Source: V1-33 sp039795165 (lineage in GTDB: Bacteria > Verrucomicrobiota > Verrucomicrobiia > Verrucomicrobiales > V1-33). From it: a stretch of DNA of 64,000 nucleotides. Where the stretch lies: the NCBI GenBank assembly GCA_039795165.1, contig JBDKER010000011.1:1-64000 (forward strand), read 5' to 3'. Shown piece after piece: positions 19,270 to 28,273 of this stretch. Below the pieces are notes generated by a model. It was not told the origin of the DNA. It saw nothing but the letters and a program-made list of their open reading frames with translations, and searched no databases. Position 1 is the stretch's first letter, and every line of letters starts with the position of its first letter. A program made the position numbers and the translations under genes.

Positions 19270-22200
19270 TCAGTAGCGGAGCCGGAAGAACATGCGGCCG
19301 GGTCCGGCCGTGATCACCGCGGAATTGCCGACGGTAGGCACGGTGGTCCATGTGCCGGCTGACATGTTTTCGCTCGCTTCGAGGGTGTAGGGAGTTCCGT
19401 TCGGGCTGACGTCCGGCCAGCTGAGCGAGATCTGATTTCCGCTGACGGAGGTCACGACGAGCGGGTTGATGGCGCTTTCGGTGACTGGTGGTGGTTCCGG
19501 CTGGGGAACTCCGACAGGGATGGCGGTACCCTTCGGCCCACCGAGAGCCGTCATTTCGTCATCTGTCAGACGACCCGCGCGGATCTGAATGGAATCGACC
19601 CACATTTCGCGGCGTTCGTCCTGGTCGCCATCGGCGAAGAGGATGGCGGTAGGCTTGAGGGCACGGCGGTCGCCATCGAGTGCCTGGCCGAAGGTCCAGT
19701 CGTCCTGCTTGACTCCATCGACGAACTTCGTGACCACCGGCGGACTAGCGGCGAGGTCGTACGAAACGACCATGCGGTGCCATGCACCCGCTGTGAATTG
19801 CCCTGTGCCGACGTAGCCGAGGTTCCCCTGACCGAAGTTATTCCCCTGCCAGAAGAGGTCGCCGTCGTCCGTGTTGTTAAGGGAATTGATCTGGATCAGC
19901 GAAGCCGCGCCGGGCCCGGTGGTGCCCACATAGACATCCATGATGAGGGTGTACTGATTGACGCGGGTGCCGCCGCCATTTGGCTTGATGCCGTGGTCCA
20001 TGACATAGCCGATCTGGCGGATGACATCGCCGGGCACCTTCATGATGCGGGCGTCGCGGCCATTGATGGGGGGGACGCCGAGTTCCGAGCAGATCCCGAA
20101 CTGCGTTCCCGTTTCCGTGAATCCGCCGGGTCCGTCGAAGTACGCGAGTGCCTTGCCGATCGAGGCGGACAGGTTGCCGCGTTCGAAGTCCCACTGGCCA
20201 CTGACGGTGGACTTGGGAATGACCACGGGAATGCCCTCGGCCTTCGGACTGCCCAGCAGGTACATTTCAGCGTCGCTGAGCTTGCCTTCGCGAATCTGAA
20301 TTGAATTCACGAACATTTCGCGGCGTTCGTCCTGGTCGCCATCGGCGAAGAGAATCGCAGTTGGCTTGAGGGCACGGCGGTCGCCATCGAGTGCCTGTCC
20401 GAACGTCCAGTCATCCTGCTTGATGCCGTCGACGAACTTCGTGACCACCGGCGGATTCGCGGCAAGGTCGTACGCGACCGCCATGCGGTGCCATGCTCCG
20501 GCGGTAAACTGCCCCGTGCCTACGTAGCCGAGGTTCCCCTGACCAAAGTTATTACCCTGCCAGAAGAGGTCGCCATCGTCTGTATTTTCGAGCGAATTGA
20601 TCTGGATGAGTGAAGCCGCGCCAGGGCCCGTGGGTGCCACGTAGACATCCATGATGAGCGTGTACTGATTGACGCGGGTGCCGCCGCCATTCGGCTTGAT
20701 GCCGTGGTCCATGACGTAGCCGATCTGGCGGACGACGTCGCCGGGAACGCGCATGACCGTGGCGTCCTTGCCATCGATGAGCGGAAGATCCAGGAACTCA
20801 CTGATCTTGCCAAACTGGGTGCCCGACTCCGTCAGTCCGCCCGGACCATCGAAGTACGTGAGCGCCTTACCGACATTTGCGTTGAGGTTCTTCTGATCGA
20901 AGTCCCACTGCCCCGTCACCGTGGTGGCGGGAATCTGCAGCGGGATGCCGGCTGCGGTCGGCCCGCCAAGGGCGGCCATTTCCGAATCCTTGAGCTTACC
21001 CGAACGGATCTGAATGGAATTGACCCACATGCGGCGGCGTTCGTCCTGGTCGCCATCCGCAAAGAGAATCGCGGTTGGCTTGAGGGCACGGCGGTCGCCA
21101 TCGAGTGCCTGGCCGAAGGTCCAGTCGTCCTGCTTGATGCCGTCAACATACTTCGTGACCACGGGCGGATTGGCCGCGAGGTCATAGGCGACTGCCATGC
21201 GATGCCATGCTCCGGCGGTGAATTGGCCGGTGCCCACGTAGCCCTGATTGCCCTGACCGAAGTTGTTGCCCTGCCAGAAGAGGTCGCCGTCGTCCGTGTT
21301 ATTGAGTGAATTGATTTGGAGGAGCGAGGCCGCGCCCGGGCCGCTGGTGTCTACGAACACATCCATGATGAGGGTGTACTGATTGACGCGCGTACCGCCG
21401 CCATTCGGGGCAATTCCGTGGGTCATGACATACCCGATCTGCCGGATGACATCGCCGGGCACTTCCATGACCTTCGCGTCCTGTCCGGCGATGGGGGCGA
21501 CCCCAAGAGCCGACGTCGTACCGAATTTCGTGCCGGCCTGCGTGAGGGGATCGAAGTACTGGAGGGCCTGACCGATGGTTGCCGCAAGGTTGCCTCCGTC
21601 GAAGTCCCACTGGCCGGTCACGGTGGTAGCGGAGCCGCCGCTGACATTGATGCCGAAGTTCCAGCTGCTCTGCCATGCTGCGCTGCTGGAATCCGTGTAG
21701 TTGAGCTGCACGAGATTGTCCGGCGTCGTCCGGTTGGGATTCGGATTGAAGGCGACCTTCACGAGCGGGGCCGTGCGCGTCACGGTGGCAGCCACGGTTG
21801 TTCCGTTGAGTTTCATCTGCACGCCGGCAGCGGGAACATTGGCGGTTTCTCCGTCGCGGATGACGGCCTCGATGGGAGCGGCGGGATTGTTGCCTGCCGA
21901 CCCCGGCACGGGTTTCACCTCGGCCACGTAGGGTCCCTTCGCATTGGCCACGGTCGTCTGCGCATAGCTGCGGATGGCCGCTGGATTCGAAGTGTCGTTC
22001 ACAAGAATCCGTTCCTCGCCTCCGAATCCGTCGCTCTTGATCGTATACCACTGGAGATTGGCTCCGCGGCCCGTTTGCCAGTAGAGAAGCCGGAAGGGAT
22101 AGAGGCCCGCAGCGCTCGCTTCCACGGTCCATTGATTCTCGTTCTTCTGATTTCCGCCGAATGCCGAGGTCACCGTCCGTGCATACTCGCCCACCTTCTG

Positions 22201-22791
22201 GCCGAAGTAATCACGCGGATTGCGGGCCACAAAGACGGCGTAGTTGTCGTCGTCATTCACGTCTGTCCGGTCAGCGCCCACGCAGATCCCGAATTTATGC
22301 GTGCCCACCGGAAGGTCGAGAAAGCCGACCACTTCCACCACAAACTTGTTCGTGTGGAAATTGCTTCCAGGGATCCCCGGAAACATCTCGGGCGTGAAGC
22401 TCGTGAGATAGTTGCCGTCATCGAGCAGATCGAACGGAATGCCATCGCGCTCGAAATTCACCGACGAAACCTCGTATGCCCCGCCGGGAGCCAGCCCGGG
22501 AATGGCCTCATTGGGTACGGGCGATCCGACCGCATCGACCAGCGTCCCATTGATCTGCTGGAGCGCCCGCAGAAAACTGTTGGGGACGTCCTCCGTGTCC
22601 GGGGCCTGCGCCACGCGCACCGTGAAGCCACGCACAGTCGATGATCCAGCCGGCAATGCCGCCCCAGGGGGCAGCGGGACCGCTCCCGCCAGCGGCGAGA
22701 GCATCATCAGCAGGAAGGCAGAAAACGTTCGCTGCCTCAGCAGCCAATGGCATATGGGTGTTCGGTTTTTCAACATGGCGCGGTTCATCAT
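19270..22791 (-). CDS. Secreted protein with three tandem LamG-like repeats
   Basis: A 1173-residue exported protein. The N terminus has a basic stretch and a hydrophobic segment (TFSAFLLMMLSPLAGA, signal peptide). The first part (about 55-260) contains a PA14/GLEYA-like region (GTHKFGICVGADRTDVNDDDNYAVF). Three repeats of about 235 residues follow, each opening with a V(T/S)GQWDF motif and containing NQYTLIMD, NTDDGDLFWQGNNFGQGN, AGAWHRM and DGDQDER; the fold is probably a LamG/concanavalin jelly roll that binds glycans. A C-terminal Ig/Fn3-like module (ISLSWPDVSPNGTPYTLEAS ... FFRLRY) is common at the end of secreted verrucomicrobial proteins. Binding partner unknown. It is monocistronic, with a hairpin downstream. 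Confidence 0.8.
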   Translation of the reverse strand: MMNRAMLKNRTPICHWLLRQRTFSAFLLMMLSPLAGAVPLPPGAALPAGSSTVRGFTVRVAQAPDTEDVPNSFLRALQQINGTLVDAVGSPVPNEAIPGLAPGGAYEVSSVNFERDGIPFDLLDDGNYLTSFTPEMFPGIPGSNFHTNKFVVEVVGFLDLPVGTHKFGICVGADRTDVNDDDNYAVFVARNPRDYFGQKVGEYARTVTSAFGGNQKNENQWTVEASAAGLYPFRLLYWQTGRGANLQWYTIKSDGFGGEERILVNDTSNPAAIRSYAQTTVANAKGPYVAEVKPVPGSAGNNPAAPIEAVIRDGETANVPAAGVQMKLNGTTVAATVTRTAPLVKVAFNPNPNRTTPDNLVQLNYTDSSSAAWQSSWNFGINVSGGSATTVTGQWDFDGGNLAATIGQALQYFDPLTQAGTKFGTTSALGVAPIAGQDAKVMEVPGDVIRQIGYVMTHGIAPNGGGTRVNQYTLIMDVFVDTSGPGAASLLQINSLNNTDDGDLFWQGNNFGQGNQGYVGTGQFTAGAWHRMAVAYDLAANPPVVTKYVDGIKQDDWTFGQALDGDRRALKPTAILFADGDQDERRRMWVNSIQIRSGKLKDSEMAALGGPTAAGIPLQIPATTVTGQWDFDQKNLNANVGKALTYFDGPGGLTESGTQFGKISEFLDLPLIDGKDATVMRVPGDVVRQIGYVMDHGIKPNGGGTRVNQYTLIMDVYVAPTGPGAASLIQINSLENTDDGDLFWQGNNFGQGNLGYVGTGQFTAGAWHRMAVAYDLAANPPVVTKFVDGIKQDDWTFGQALDGDRRALKPTAILFADGDQDERREMFVNSIQIREGKLSDAEMYLLGSPKAEGIPVVIPKSTVSGQWDFERGNLSASIGKALAYFDGPGGFTETGTQFGICSELGVPPINGRDARIMKVPGDVIRQIGYVMDHGIKPNGGGTRVNQYTLIMDVYVGTTGPGAASLIQINSLNNTDDGDLFWQGNNFGQGNLGYVGTGQFTAGAWHRMVVSYDLAASPPVVTKFVDGVKQDDWTFGQALDGDRRALKPTAILFADGDQDERREMWVDSIQIRAGRLTDDEMTALGGPKGTAIPVGVPQPEPPPVTESAINPLVVTSVSGNQISLSWPDVSPNGTPYTLEASENMSAGTWTTVPTVGNSAVITAGPGRMFFRLRY
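19520..21630. repeat. Three-copy in-gene repeat encoding LamG-like modules
   Basis: Copies lie at about 19520-20210, 20231-20925 and 20943-21630, with a period of 702-714 bp. Long stretches are identical at the DNA level, including third codon positions, for example around 19611, 20322 and 21036. This suggests recent duplication or ongoing gene conversion rather than old divergence. Confidence 0.9.
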
Positions 22792-23057
22792 GGGTTAATT
22801 CTCAACCGCGGCAGTCATCCCGGGCGGAACGGTTCAGCTTCGGTTAATGAAATAAATATGAATGGTTAGGCCACTGGAGCACAAGCTTTCCCGCGCCCGG
22901 GATGCTCAGGGCTTCCCCTATTGCGAAGGCATCAGCCACCCGACCCCTCGTAGGGTTGAGAGGCGACCGTCTTTGGGTTGCTGCAGTGGTGCGGTGAACG
23001 CGGACGGGGATAGATTTAGCGCTTCCGCCCGCGGCGGGACGGGGCTACCGATCCTGC

Positions 23058-24290
23058 ATGCTGCTGTCTCTTTCGTCCCGGATTCTGACAACTGTTGATT
23101 CGCGCTGCCTCGGCAAGCTGGCGTGGAACTTCGGTTTCCGTGGAGCGCGTTCGGTCATGCTGTTCCGGAAGCGTCTGCGTGAAGGCATTGTTTTCCCGCC
23201 ATTTCTTTATCTGAGCATTCTCAACAGCTGCAATCTCCGTTGCCAGGGGTGCTGGGTCGATGTGGCCTCGCCGCGGGAAATGATTCCGCTGGATGAACTG
23301 AACCGGTTGGTGAATGACGCGCGCGCCCACGGCAATTCCTTCTTTGGCATTCTCGGGGGCGAACCCTTTCTGCACCCGGAACTATTCGATTTCCTTGCTC
23401 AGCATCCGGATTGCTACTTCCAGATCTTCACGAATGGGCAGATGATCACGCAGAAGGCGGCCCGCCGGCTGCGCCAGCTCGGCAATGCCACTCCGCTGGT
23501 CAGTATCGAGGGAACGGACAAGGTTTCCGACCTCCGCCGGGGCAACCGCGATGTGCTCGACCGCACCCTCCGTGGTCTGCGCCATTGTCTTGAAGAACGG
23601 CTTCTCACCGGCGTCGCCACGAGCCTTTGCCAGACAAACATCGATGACCTCCTCACAGAGGCATGGCTCCGCAAGCTGATCGCATGGGGCGTCCACTACA
23701 CATGGTATCATACCTACCGCCCGGTCGGACCGAAGATTTCCCCGGAACTCGCTCTGCGCCCGGACCAGATCACGGCCGTGCGCCGCTTCGTTGTCGAAAA
23801 ACGCGCCACGGTTCCCATCGCCATCGTCGATGCCTACTATGATCACCGGGGCGAAGCACTGTGCCCCATGGCCACCGGGATCAGCCACCACATCAGTCCC
23901 TCGGGAGCAGTTGAACCCTGCCCGATCATTCAGTTCGCAAAGGAAAACGTGCGCGACGACCGCGGGATCTACCAAGTCCTCACAGAATCGGCCTTCCTGC
24001 GCGACTTCCGGGAAACGGCGGCTCGCCACACCCGTGGGTGCATCGTCCTCGAACGCCCGGACCTCGTCAAAGCCCTCGCAGCCCGGCACTCAGCACCTGA
24101 TACCACTCAGCGGAAGACCGCGGTGGCAGAACTGGACGCCATGACCCCGCGCACCAGCCAGTACCGCAAGGGCGAGGAAATCCCCGAAAAACACTGGATG
24201 TACCGGCTCGCCAAAAAGTACTTCTTCAATGACTTCGGCGTCTACGCCGGACTCGACGGACAATCCAAGTCTCAGTCTGCGGGCGTGTAG
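23058..24290 (+). CDS. Radical SAM protein with C-terminal accessory domain
   Basis: A 410-residue radical SAM enzyme. The cluster motif CNLRCQGC (CxxxCxxC) lies at about residues 59-66, followed by GILGGEPFLHPELFDF, the usual GGEP S-adenosylmethionine contact. The C-terminal third has further Cys (ALCPMATGISHHISPSGAVEPCPII and RGCIVLERPDL), consistent with a SPASM-like region holding an extra iron-sulfur cluster. The reaction is unknown; the general shape recalls HpnH-like and peptide- or lipid-modifying radical SAM proteins, which is only a resemblance. It starts at an ATG with no obvious ribosome site and its last 19 bp overlap the end of the convergent dioxygenase gene. Confidence 0.85.
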   Translation: MLLSLSSRILTTVDSRCLGKLAWNFGFRGARSVMLFRKRLREGIVFPPFLYLSILNSCNLRCQGCWVDVASPREMIPLDELNRLVNDARAHGNSFFGILGGEPFLHPELFDFLAQHPDCYFQIFTNGQMITQKAARRLRQLGNATPLVSIEGTDKVSDLRRGNRDVLDRTLRGLRHCLEERLLTGVATSLCQTNIDDLLTEAWLRKLIAWGVHYTWYHTYRPVGPKISPELALRPDQITAVRRFVVEKRATVPIAIVDAYYDHRGEALCPMATGISHHISPSGAVEPCPIIQFAKENVRDDRGIYQVLTESAFLRDFRETAARHTRGCIVLERPDLVKALAARHSAPDTTQRKTAVAELDAMTPRTSQYRKGEEIPEKHWMYRLAKKYFFNDFGVYAGLDGQSKSQSAGV

Positions 24291-24946
24291 CCCATTACGA
24301 TTTCGAAACGCGCGGCCAATTCCCCGCTGCGGCTGCCTTCGAGCGGAGCGAAGGGAACGGTGACGGCTGCCTGCTTTTCGGGGCTACCCAGATTCTTCCA
24401 GATGCCGTCCCCGGCATTCTGCGGATGATCCTTCACATAGCATTGGGTCGACCACTTCTCACGACCCTTCATCTTCACGGCAAAGTGAATGTGCGGAGCC
24501 CGTCCGGGATACGGTACCGGCTTGATGGTACGGAAGACATACTCGCCCGTGCTGCCCGTCAGAAAGCGCCCGAAGCTCTGGAAGTTGCGGTCGCGCTTCT
24601 CCTGGTCGCCGCCGGATCCCGCATGCCGATACACGCCGGTGCTGTCGCATTGCCAGATTTCCACGAGTGCATTGCGGATCGGTTGACCGTCGGGCCCGAG
24701 AATCCGCCCGCTCAGCCAAGTGACTTCGCCAATGGCCGGAGTCGTGCCGTCATTGATCACGAGAAGGTCGTTGTCCGTATCGAGCGGCAGCTTGTCCGGG
24801 TAGAACGGGCCCTCGGTCTGCTTCGGAGTCTGCTGCAGCGCCTCGGCAAAGGCTCCCGGGACGGCCCAGAAGGCGGAGGCGGCTGCCATCCGGCGCAGAA
24901 ATTCCCGGCGGTAAGGCAGTGACTTGCGGACAGTAAGGAGATTCAT
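24272..24946 (-). CDS. Intradiol ring-cleavage dioxygenase family protein, Tat-type signal
   Basis: About 224 residues. It has the intradiol dioxygenase fold of protocatechuate 3,4-dioxygenase, a non-heme Fe(III) enzyme that opens catechol rings between the hydroxyls. Likely iron ligands are the Tyr in GVYRHAG, the Tyr in PVPYPGR and the two His in APHIHF. The core also shows TEGPFYPD and LVEIWQCDSTG, both typical. The N terminus has a twin-arginine-like signal (YRREFLRRMAAASAFWAVPGAF), so the enzyme is probably exported, unlike classical cytoplasmic members. The ATG at 24946 is preferred; another lies at 24982. It stands alone with no catechol-pathway genes nearby, so the substrate is open. 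Confidence 0.88.
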   Translation of the reverse strand: MNLLTVRKSLPYRREFLRRMAAASAFWAVPGAFAEALQQTPKQTEGPFYPDKLPLDTDNDLLVINDGTTPAIGEVTWLSGRILGPDGQPIRNALVEIWQCDSTGVYRHAGSGGDQEKRDRNFQSFGRFLTGSTGEYVFRTIKPVPYPGRAPHIHFAVKMKGREKWSTQCYVKDHPQNAGDGIWKNLGSPEKQAAVTVPFAPLEGSRSGELAARFEIVMGYTPAD

Positions 24947-25109
24947 ACCCGGATACTGCCAGCAGGAGTGGGTCGAGGACAATCATTTCCCGGCACGCAT
25001 CCACGCCCGCAGTCCGGGGGAAAAGCACTTGCCGCTGCACTCTGCGCGGCGTTTGCTCCGCCCTTTCTTCCGTTCCCATCCCATCACCCCAGCCAACCGT
25101 CACCCAGCC

Positions 25110-26510
25110 ATGTGGAAAGGCCGATTTCAGCAGGAAACCTCCGGACTCGTGCAGCGCTTTGGAGAAAGCATCTCCTACGACTGGCGCCTGTACCCGCACG
25201 ACATCGCCGGGTCGCTCGCCCATGCCGCCGCTCTGCACAAGGCTGGCATCCTGACAAAGAAGGAACTCCAGCAGATCACCTCTGGCCTCAAGAGCATCAA
25301 GGCGGACATCGATGCCGGAAATTTCGAATGGCGCACCGCCCTCGAGGACGTGCACATGAACATCGAAAGCGCGCTCACGCAGCGCATCGGCCCGGCCGGA
25401 GCCAAACTCCACACGGCCCGCAGCCGCAATGATCAGGTCGCCCTCGACGTCCGGCTCTATACCCGCAGCGAAGTGACGTCGATCATGGCCCTGCTCCGCG
25501 GTCTCCAGACCGCGCTCGTCTCCTGCGCCGACGCGAATCGCGATGTCATCATGCCAGGCTACACGCATCTCCAGCGCGGGCAGCCGGTGCTCTTTGCGCA
25601 TCACCTGCTGGCATGGACGGAAATGCTGGAACGCGATGCAGACCGTCTCGGCGACGCCCTGCGCCGCATCAATGTCATGCCCCTCGGTTCCGGTGCCCTC
25701 GCCGGATCCACCATTGTGCTGGACCGCGAGTTCGTGGCTGAAAAACTGGGCTTCGATCGCGTTTCCCGGAACAGCATGGATGCCGTGGCAGACCGCGACT
25801 ACCTTGCTGAAGTCCTCTTTGCGCTCGCCCTCTGCGGGACCCACCTTTCGCGCATGAGCGAGGACATCATCCTCTGGGTCAGTGCCGAATTCGGATTCGT
25901 GTCCCTGAGCGACGCTCATACCACGGGATCAAGCCTCATGCCGCAGAAGAAGAATCCGGACGTCGCGGAACTCACCCGCGGCAAGACCGGTCGGCTCTAC
26001 GGCAATCTCCTCAGTCTCCTCACTCTCCTCAAGGGACTCCCGCTCACCTACAACCGGGATATGCAGGAAGACAAGGAACCGCTCTTTGATTCCATCGATA
26101 CCATCCAACTGACCCTCGCAGTCTTCACGGAAATGATCGCCGGCATGAAGGTCAACGCAGAACGGGTGCGGGCCGCCGCCTCGGATCCTTTCCTGCTCGC
26201 CACCGACCTCGCCGACTGGCTCGTCCTCAAAGGCGTCCCCTTCCGCCAGGCACACGAAATCATCGGAAAACTGACCGCTCACAGCCTCGCCACGGGCATT
26301 TCGTTTCCGGACCTTCCGCTCGCGGACTACCAGAATTTCAGCCCGGTCTTCGATGAATCAGTCTATCAGGTGCTGCAGCTCGAACAGGCACTCAAGGCCC
26401 GTAAGGCCATCGGTGCTCCGTCCCCGGCAAATGTCCGGAACGAAATCTCCCAATGGAAGCGCCTCCTTGGTAAATCCGCCGCACCGCGCCCTGCCAGAAA
26501 ACCGCGCTGA
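25110..26510 (+). CDS. argH: Argininosuccinate lyase
   Basis: A 466-residue enzyme of the fumarase/aspartase superfamily that splits argininosuccinate into arginine and fumarate, the last step of arginine synthesis in the cytoplasm. It starts MWKGRFQQETSGLVQRFGES as usual. Conserved blocks include HTARSRNDQVALDVRLY, MPGYTHLQRGQPVLFAHHLL, and the superfamily signature GSSLMPQKKNPDVAEL near residues 275-290 with its catalytic Ser loop. Length is normal. The frame is open further upstream, but the residues before the Met at 25110 do not resemble the family. The next gene, tatC, starts 33 bp downstream. Confidence 0.97.
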   Translation: MWKGRFQQETSGLVQRFGESISYDWRLYPHDIAGSLAHAAALHKAGILTKKELQQITSGLKSIKADIDAGNFEWRTALEDVHMNIESALTQRIGPAGAKLHTARSRNDQVALDVRLYTRSEVTSIMALLRGLQTALVSCADANRDVIMPGYTHLQRGQPVLFAHHLLAWTEMLERDADRLGDALRRINVMPLGSGALAGSTIVLDREFVAEKLGFDRVSRNSMDAVADRDYLAEVLFALALCGTHLSRMSEDIILWVSAEFGFVSLSDAHTTGSSLMPQKKNPDVAELTRGKTGRLYGNLLSLLTLLKGLPLTYNRDMQEDKEPLFDSIDTIQLTLAVFTEMIAGMKVNAERVRAAASDPFLLATDLADWLVLKGVPFRQAHEIIGKLTAHSLATGISFPDLPLADYQNFSPVFDESVYQVLQLEQALKARKAIGAPSPANVRNEISQWKRLLGKSAAPRPARKPR

Positions 26511-26543
26511 ACTTCCCGCCCATCGCCTACGGCATTTCCCACC

Positions 26544-28247
26544 ATGTTCTTCGCCCCTCTGCTGAAGCTCCGCGACCAGCTCACCCGCAAGCGTCACGCC
26601 CTGACAAACGACGAAGAAAAACCTTTTCTCTCGCATCTCGAGGACCTCCGCAAAACCCTCACGCGCATCGTTCTCACGCTCGTCTTCTCAGTGGTGGCGT
26701 GCTTCGTGTTCAATGAATGGTTCTTCGATCTCGTGCGTGACCCACTGCGGCGCGCCGGCCTCGAGGAACCGAAGGAACGGAAACTGCCGGAGGCGATCCT
26801 TGCTCTGCCTGCGGGCGATCAGCAGCGCACGTGGTGGCGCATTCACAACGCGGCCCGCGGAGCGGCAGCCCTCGAAGGCGAACAACGCCGGCTCTTCATG
26901 GAAGTGGCGGCTCCGGACCCGCTGACCCGCCAACTGGCCGAAGCGGTCCTGCTGCACCACGCCGCGTCCATGGTTCCGGAAAAAGTCCGCGACAACTATC
27001 TTGAACGCTACACGGCCCTTCTGCCGGCCGCCGACGGAGCTGCCGTGCTCGGCTATGCCCGGCAACTCATCAAGGCAGGCACCACGCCGGACCTGAATGT
27101 CCCCATGGACATGGTCGAAACGGAAGCCTTCGCCCCGGCGGAAAGCTTCATGCTCTCGATGAAGCTCTCGCTCTTCGCAGGGATCATCGTGTCGTTCCCG
27201 CTGCTCCTCTACTTCCTGCTCGAATTCATTCTGCCCGGCCTCACCGAACGCGAACGCAGGCTCCTCTGGCCCGCCCTCGTCATCGGCTTCGGCCTCTTCC
27301 TTTCGGGTGTCCTTTTTGCCTTCTATTTCGTCACTCCGCGGGCCCTCGAATTCTTCCATGAATACTCGGCCAGCATCGGCATCCGCGACCGCTGGCGCAT
27401 CGGCCAGTACATCTCCTTCGTCACCACCTTCTGCCTGATCTTCGGTCTCGCCTTCGAACTCCCCGTGGTAGTCATGGTCCTGGTCAAGCTCGGACTGCTT
27501 GAATCGACCACCATGCGGCGCACACGCGCATGGGCGGTTCTGATCATCCTCGTCGCCTCCGCAGTCCTCACTCCCACCGGCGACATGCTCACCATGTCGA
27601 TGCTCGCCCTCCCCATGGTCGTCATGTACGAGGCCTGCATCTGGCTCGCCGTACTTCACGAACGCAAGGAACGGAAACTCGAGGAAGCAGAACGCGCTGC
27701 CGACATGGCCCGACGCGCCAGCTTCGTCCCCGCTTCCCCCGTCCCGGCTCGGACCGAAAACGAGGCCGCTTCCGACCCATACGACCGCTACCATTCCGAC
27801 TACCACGACAGTCACCACGGCCATCATGACCACCACGGTCACGATGCCCACGGCAGCGGGGAATCCGGCGGCACCCCGTGGCACCCGCACCATCCTGACC
27901 CGGACAGCAGGGAACCGGACGCGGAATACGAACAGTACCTGCGCGAACACGCCCACCTCTACGACCAGCAGCACACCCACCCGGAAAACATCCCCGCCGA
28001 GGACCGGACCGAGGATTCTCACGGGGATTCCAAAGCCGAATCCGAGGCGCCCATCGCAGACTCGGACACCTCCAGCGAAGGAAACAGCGCCCAACCCGCG
28101 GAAATAGCGGAAAGCGCCGAGCCGGCGGAAACAGCAGAACCGGCATCCCCGTCCAGCGAAGCAGCGGATCCCGGCAAGGAACGCGATCCCTCGGCAGGTC
28201 CGGACGGACCGGATGAACCCGATCAGCGCCGCCTCCATCCGGACTGA
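26544..28247 (+). CDS. tatC: Sec-independent protein translocase TatC with large loop insertion and His-rich tail
   Basis: A 567-residue TatC, about twice the usual 250. TatC binds twin-arginine signals and forms the core of the Tat translocase. The cytoplasmic N terminus (FLSHLEDLRKTLTRI) and TM1 (about 40-63) are standard, as are the later helices with ESFMLSMKLSLFAGIIVSFP and the PGLTERER motif. Two additions stand out: about 120 residues (about 70-195) inserted between TM1 and the ESF motif, in the first periplasmic loop, and a C-terminal cytoplasmic extension (about 395-567) with a cluster of His/Asp/Tyr (about 417-440) followed by an acidic Ala/Ser/Pro-rich tail. No tatA/tatB is visible here. 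Several genes in the window encode Tat-type substrates. Confidence 0.95.
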   Translation: MFFAPLLKLRDQLTRKRHALTNDEEKPFLSHLEDLRKTLTRIVLTLVFSVVACFVFNEWFFDLVRDPLRRAGLEEPKERKLPEAILALPAGDQQRTWWRIHNAARGAAALEGEQRRLFMEVAAPDPLTRQLAEAVLLHHAASMVPEKVRDNYLERYTALLPAADGAAVLGYARQLIKAGTTPDLNVPMDMVETEAFAPAESFMLSMKLSLFAGIIVSFPLLLYFLLEFILPGLTERERRLLWPALVIGFGLFLSGVLFAFYFVTPRALEFFHEYSASIGIRDRWRIGQYISFVTTFCLIFGLAFELPVVVMVLVKLGLLESTTMRRTRAWAVLIILVASAVLTPTGDMLTMSMLALPMVVMYEACIWLAVLHERKERKLEEAERAADMARRASFVPASPVPARTENEAASDPYDRYHSDYHDSHHGHHDHHGHDAHGSGESGGTPWHPHHPDPDSREPDAEYEQYLREHAHLYDQQHTHPENIPAEDRTEDSHGDSKAESEAPIADSDTSSEGNSAQPAEIAESAEPAETAEPASPSSEAADPGKERDPSAGPDGPDEPDQRRLHPD

Positions 28248-28273
28248 TTCGCAAACCAACGCAAGGCCTGCTC

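Noticed and set aside
21316..22644. 442-codon frame antisense to the LamG-repeat gene
   Set aside because: Composition and the convincing domains on the minus strand mark it as a shadow frame.
22792..23057. Possible RNA gene or riboswitch in this intergenic region
   Set aside because: It is GC-rich with short pairings, but no tRNA cloverleaf or known riboswitch core could be fitted by eye.
26688..28259. 523-codon open frame antisense to tatC
   Set aside because: TatC is unambiguous on the other strand; the antisense product is Val/Gly/Phe-rich repeat-like translation.
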